Below, in pieces: positions 59,088-64,000 of a stretch of DNA of 64,000 nucleotides; position 1 is the first letter of the stretch; each line of letters begins with the position of its first letter. The notes under the pieces are model-generated. The model searched no databases. It saw only the letters and a list, made by a program, of their open reading frames with translations, and was not told where the DNA came from. This DNA is from Pagrus major (lineage: Eukaryota; Chordata; Actinopteri; Spariformes; Sparidae). Both the position numbers and the translations under genes were made by a program. The stretch is from contig NC_133230.1 of NCBI RefSeq assembly GCF_040436345.1, forward strand, positions 26,574,051-26,638,050. The letters run 5' to 3'.

Positions 59088-59679
59088 GTACATAGTTACT
59101 TTGTTTTCCATAGGGGTGGTTTAAAGAGCTGTCTACGTTGATGATGAGTTGAAGAAAAGCAGTTCTGACAGCCCACTGTGGACTTTTCTTCTTGTTCCAT
59201 TCTTCCCTGTTTATCAAATAGTGTAGGAGTACAACACTTTGTATTACATTTTGAATGTGAAGCAGCAGGAGTACTTTGGTTTGCATTAGCAGTTAATTAA
59301 TACAGTTGAAATGCAGCTCTGGTATGAAGTAAGAGTGATGAGCACACAGTACAATAAGGTGTGTATCTGACAGCAGGGGATGGTCACTTCCTGGACATCA
59401 GTTTGTATCAATATTCACAGTCAAAGCCGCCAAACAGGATCATATTTGTAGGGGAAATCCCTCCAGCATGATAAAGGTAATAACAGTAAATGTCAGCTGA
59501 TATGCACTGAGTGATCTCGCCAGGAGCAGCTCAGCCAGGTGTGTTCAGGAGTCTGCTGCTGCAAAGGTCAGAGACCACCTGCTCTGACAAGAGGTGCACA
59601 GAGAGTTCTGCTGCAGCAAGAGAGCTGCTGTGAACCTTGAAGAGCATGGTTCAGCATGGCTGGCCTTGTGTACGTGATG

Positions 59680-59681
<2 letters not shown>

Positions 59682-59725
<44 letters not shown>
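59682..59725. repeat. (CA)n microsatellite, adck1 intron 2
   Basis: About 21 uninterrupted AC/CA units. Confidence 0.97.
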
Positions 59726-59729
<4 letters not shown>

Positions 59730-60801
59730 AAGACAGTCGGTACAGCCCCTGGGGCCCAGCTGGTCAAGCTTGGCTACACGTGCTGATTAGAATTAATGCA
59801 TGGTGCTGATTTAATACAGAGAGGAGGCTCGCCTGCTAATTATTGTGAAGTCATAGAGGTGAGGCGGCGGCGGCGGCACAGCGGCTCTGTAGCTCTGCAC
59901 TCGTCTTGTGTCTTTATGCTGCTGATTTTTCCTGTAGTGTAATTTTCTGTCAGACAAAATACCACTGACAGGAAACTGTTTCCATTTCTAAACGTATGAC
60001 GGATACTGTGATGACGACTATGTGTTACGCTATTCAACTTCCATGTGTAACCAAGGCCTTAGTAGTTAATACTAACTGTTGTACTAATTTGCTCAGGGTG
60101 TAAATCACCAGTTATATTTGTAGATACAGTGTTTGCCAATATCACAAAATGTGCTGCGATACGATTAGATTCAGTTCTCGGGCCTGTGGTTGATACGAGA
60201 CATTTAGCACCTGTCTAACACAGTCAGTTACAGAAGAAGCTGCCACCACTGTCTTTTCTGCTTTTGGCCATAAAAGAACAAAAGCAAAACATCAATAATT
60301 GTAACTGGTTTACATGCAGTGACGTTTACTTTAAACTGACTCCACGTACACATAAAACATGACTGAACAACAAGAACACTGAACAAAAGTATTGTGTTCA
60401 GCTCAGTAAGTGTCAAAGAGACAAAGCAATTTTTGCTAGTCGCTATCATTATCTTAATCCCATGGTATATCACATTGCATAAATCAACCCAGCTCACTTT
60501 TCCTCAACAAGTGATATTATTCATACTTTCTCTTCCTCACCGCTGGTTTAATGCTGGTTTTTTCAGCCTTGTTAGCAGAACCATTGTTGGTCAGAAACAC
60601 ATCACTGAGTGATGTGATACAGAGGTGCGATAGGGAATTCAGTATTTGGCATGATTACTGAATACGAGTCAAAACTGAACATGAGAGTCTTCATGATTTA
60701 CTGCAGGACTGTCAGGTTGGATTACATTATACTGAATTATTTTGAGAGAGCAGGACGCTGTTAGCTGCTGACTGACTCATACAGCAGTACCACGAATAGA
60801 C

Positions 60802-61729
60802 TTTAAAGGCGCACTATGTAAGAACTGGCCACCTGTCAAAGGTCACTCCAAACACTTAGGGGGCAGCATATCACCAGTATAACTACTAACTGCTGTTCTC
60901 TTTACTGCAGCTGTAGCTACTAGCTGCTGTTTGCTAGTTAGCTCAGTTAGCTGTGCAGGTAGTGGCCCCACCATCTCCTCAGACTGGGAGCTCAGAGCAA
61001 TGTGGGACTGTTGGTGTTACACCGCGGGTAACAGAACTTGACTCAGCAGCGAACACATCTGGATCGGGAGGGCACACAGACTCTGAGGAGGCCAGTGTGA
61101 CGACAGGTAATACAGCCAGGGGGTGATGTCACAGCACGGCCCAGGACTATGACTCTTTGGGCGGGGACAGGAAAGGAAAGAAGCGCCAGAGGAGTGCGAG
61201 AGAGGGAGGAGTCATCACCAGTGTAAAAACAAAGCGTCTAGAGAAGTGAAGTCAGGGTTGATTTCAGTCAGAAGTCATGAATGAGATGTCTTTCATGATG
61301 AGTAAACACGGCTCAGCTTAGCTTGAATTCTTGTTAAATAAGGAAAACTGGTTAAGACTGTTTTCCTTTCTTGACATTTTGTGAGCATATTTTGTTTTTT
61401 TATTAGACTAATAAAGTTAAGAGAGCTTGTGCTGCGTTGTGAGGTTGCAGGTTACACATATCTCCCAGCTGAAGCTGCGGTGAGGAGGACTGAGCTGTAC
61501 CACTGCACTATCTTCACACTTGCGCTTCAGATTTGTCTGACCAGACAGGATGGGTCGGAGCGAGCTGGTGGGCACGCTAACTTCAGTCAATATGTCCGCA
61601 AAACAATACATAGACATCTTTGACAACATCATAATTGACATTTCTTCACATTCTGTGGATCATTTAAGTGAGTTTTGAATGTTTTAATCTAGAATTCTCA
61701 CATCGATGTTACATATTGCACCTTTTTAA
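60802..61729. mobile_element. MITE / non-autonomous DNA transposon, adck1 intron 2
   Basis: The left end TTTAAAGGCGCACTATGTAA and the right end, read in reverse complement as TTTAAAAAGGTGCAATATGT, are inverted. AAAGGYGCAMTATGTAA is the shared core. The 0.93-kb interior contains the 'cagctgtagctactagctgc' block seen also at 25090-25130. No transposase is present. The target duplication is unclear (TTTAAA-like on both sides). Confidence 0.7.
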
Positions 61730-64000
61730 AATGACATAAAATTCCCATCCTTTGTGTCGGATGAAGTCATCATGTTGGCGCCCTCTGACCTCCATCTGTA
61801 TGTTTGTTTCTTGGCAGAGGAGACACATTTGACTGCAGTTAATGAGCTCTTGTTTCTGCATCTCATCTTCCCCGTCGTCCTCTTAGCGAACATCTCGTGT
61901 TCATCTCTCGGCAGAGCAGCCAAGCTGCTTTCAGCCTCTCGTGAAAAGCTTCACTCAAAAGCCACTTAAGCAGCCAGTCTTCCAGGCTCATCAAAGGCTG
62001 CCCTGAGTGAACTGAGGGGCCATTCACAGCCAATTAGAGTGTATCACAGAACAAGCATGGGAGCACTCTCAAGTCTGCCAAATGAGTAGAGGAACATGCC
62101 CTGCAATGAGAGAACAGATGGACTGCTTTTTGTCCTGTGAAGCTGGTTAAGTTGTGCTGTGACGCTGTGGCTCCACACTACATTAAACTCCTGTGTAGCG
62201 TGCAGCAAACACTAGATAGCAAGTAAGAACGGGTTGCTGTGTGTTACACATGTCGAGGTTTTCATGGACTGTGTCACTCTGCTCTGCCTGGGAGTAAACA
62301 CAATAGCCTGTGTCCTTTGAAATGTTAACGACTGCACATGTTGTGGTGGATAGATAATGTGAATGATGGAGTGTACAACCCCTGTTCAGCACCTGGTTTA
62401 TCTGCTTTAACATCAGCATTAACTGTTTATATCATTTTCCACTGAACTTCAGTATCATGTCTCAGTGGATCGTTGAATGAAATGTTATCGTCTGTGATGC
62501 AGCCAACAACAGAGGAGTCATTTGAAAAGTGGTGCACATTCCCCAGGTGAAGCAGTCAGTCAGAGGTGCAGAGGGTGAAATGGACATTCAGTTTCATTGT
62601 GGTACTAATAACTATTCCTTATGACTCACTATCAGTTAGATCTCCTAACTCATGAATATAATGCAGCCTGGTTCTCCACATCTCTCACTTACATCTCTTG
62701 CAGACTCTGTTTTCCCTCTCCGGTCCTGTGTTGATGGTCCAGATTAAAAGACAAAAGAATGAGAGAAATTAAAATGCACATCAATACAAACCAAACAAGA
62801 CCAAAAACATGAGCCAGGTACCAATACAAACTGCAAGTCTCCTACTAGTGTTTACTGGCACATGGCCTGGCTGTACAGTAAGTGATGGTGCACTGTCAGC
62901 TCTCAGGCCTTCCACAACCAGGCCTCATCTTTAAACCAGACCAAAGTCATGTCAGAACATAAATATAAAGTTGAATATATATGTGGATATGAATATCTTT
63001 ATAACTTGTGAGATGATGTGGACACGTGCTGTATAAAGTTACTTAAAGTTGAAATAGACAACTTTCTCCATCCAGTGAATGCCCGTCTGTTAATTCTGGT
63101 TCTACCTCAGTTTCTATCACAGAACCTCTTCACCTTCTTCCTTCACCTCAGAGTTTCCACAGTTGTTCCAGATGTTACCTGGGGATAGTGACCGGGGAAA
63201 ACAGTGAGCACGTTGACATGCACACTAATAAACCAATGGTTATCTGATTTATGGAGCTACCTGATTATTCAAGTGGTCATGTAAACAGCATAATGCAGTA
63301 TGCTTTATCAGATAAAAGCTGTTACACACCTAGTTTTTGCCCAATAATTCGTTTTATTTGGCGCATGTATACGGTTAATCCAGAGATACAGAGATGGTTT
63401 CTGCTCACATGCATAATGTGAAGGAGAGCATTGTTTTGCAAACCTAACAAATGACAGACTGAATCATGTAAACCAGTTTTTTCCATTATCTAACTACATG
63501 TAAACATGTAAAATCAGATTCTTACCACAACCTGATTATTCCCAGTTATTGGATTATTGTGGTCATGTAAACGTGCTCATGGTCTCTTCCTGTTTTGGTT
63601 GCGCAGTGGCAGACATGCTTCTGTTTCTTCTCCGGGACAAATCCAGCCGAGTGGCCGAGCAAAGAGCAAAGTCAAAGTGAGGCGTACAGGGATCAGACCC
63701 ATACGTGGATGGTGATGTTTGTCTACAGACATCAGTATTTAATACACATCACCAGTTTAAATTTGAGCACCTTGGTCATTGTTTCTGCCTTTACTGATCA
63801 TAGCCTGAAGTTAAGTTAAACTAGTTACATTAGTACATACATGCTTTGTATCACAGAGGACTGCAGGAGAGCATTTTATAGGATCCCACGATTTTTGTTC
63901 TTTGTTGTTTTCTTTCAGTAAATTGTAAAATATGAAACATCGGATATAAACCACTCAGTGTTAACTTTCCTGAGGTTGGTTGCATCTCTACACCATCATA
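61730..64000. other. adck1 intron 2 continued, no exon seen
   Basis: No reading frame matches the next expected adck1 segment (about the human LRSARRLCELC region). About 63200-63580 has repeated motifs ('cctgattattc', 'catgtaaac') typical of an old DNA-transposon relic. Nothing else is supported. Confidence 0.45.

Noticed and set aside
59545-59730. Cys-Val repeat peptide on the minus strand
   Set aside because: It is the translation of the (CA)n microsatellite.
62510-62570. A possible adck1 exon 3
   Set aside because: The translation does not match the expected segment and no coherent acceptor/donor phase was found.

Overview
The window is vertebrate nuclear DNA from a ray-finned (teleost) fish. 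It has GT-AG multi-exon genes, teleost-type dispersed repeats (LINE, hAT, MITE, tRNA-derived SINE, gypsy-like relics), many (CA)n/(TA)n/(ATT)n microsatellites, and the 5' end of a teleost-specific NLRC3-like NLR gene. I assembled five gene models by hand from splice sites and reading phase, with family members recalled from general knowledge.

Layout. (1) 1-5100: repeats (a decayed LINE, a dispersed repeat) and the 5' exons of an NLRC3-like innate-immune gene on the minus strand, including two copies of a symmetric-phase exon. No NACHT exon is visible. (2) 5100-14280: a gene-poor, repeat-rich stretch. (3) 14285-41330, plus strand: a complete 29-exon apolipoprotein B gene. The TATA promoter carries HNF4- and C/EBP-like sites. 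The conceptual protein is 4393 aa, with a 7.6 kb exon coding for the lipid-binding repeats. Introns carry an intact-edged hAT-type element with 8-bp target duplications, a MITE-like inverted repeat, a gypsy-like gag relic and a tRNA-derived SINE. (4) 42770-47712, plus: ldah, a lipid-droplet serine hydrolase, 317 aa in 6 coding exons. (5) 48288-51413, minus: alkbh1, a 2OG/Fe(II) dioxygenase, 379 aa in 6 exons, tail-to-tail with ldah. (6) 51624-53721, plus: slirp, a mitochondrial RRM protein, 100 aa in 4 exons, head-to-head with alkbh1 across a 210-bp bidirectional promoter. (7) 55486 to the right edge, plus: the first exons of adck1, a mitochondrial UbiB-like kinase; most of it lies beyond the window.

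How the genes relate. apob and ldah are both lipid genes (lipoprotein secretion and lipid-droplet turnover) and are near neighbours in mammals. alkbh1, slirp and adck1 all act in mitochondria and sit together in mammals, although mammals have snw1 between slirp and adck1. The window therefore joins two blocks that lie on different human chromosomes (2p24 and 14q24). I found no evidence for a wholly new system. The most notable observations are a furin-type RNKR site in apoB, selective conservation of one LDL-receptor site, a stop-free 108-bp apoB intron, a consensus DR1 plus CRE and E-box in the alkbh1/slirp promoter, and the duplicated NLR exons.
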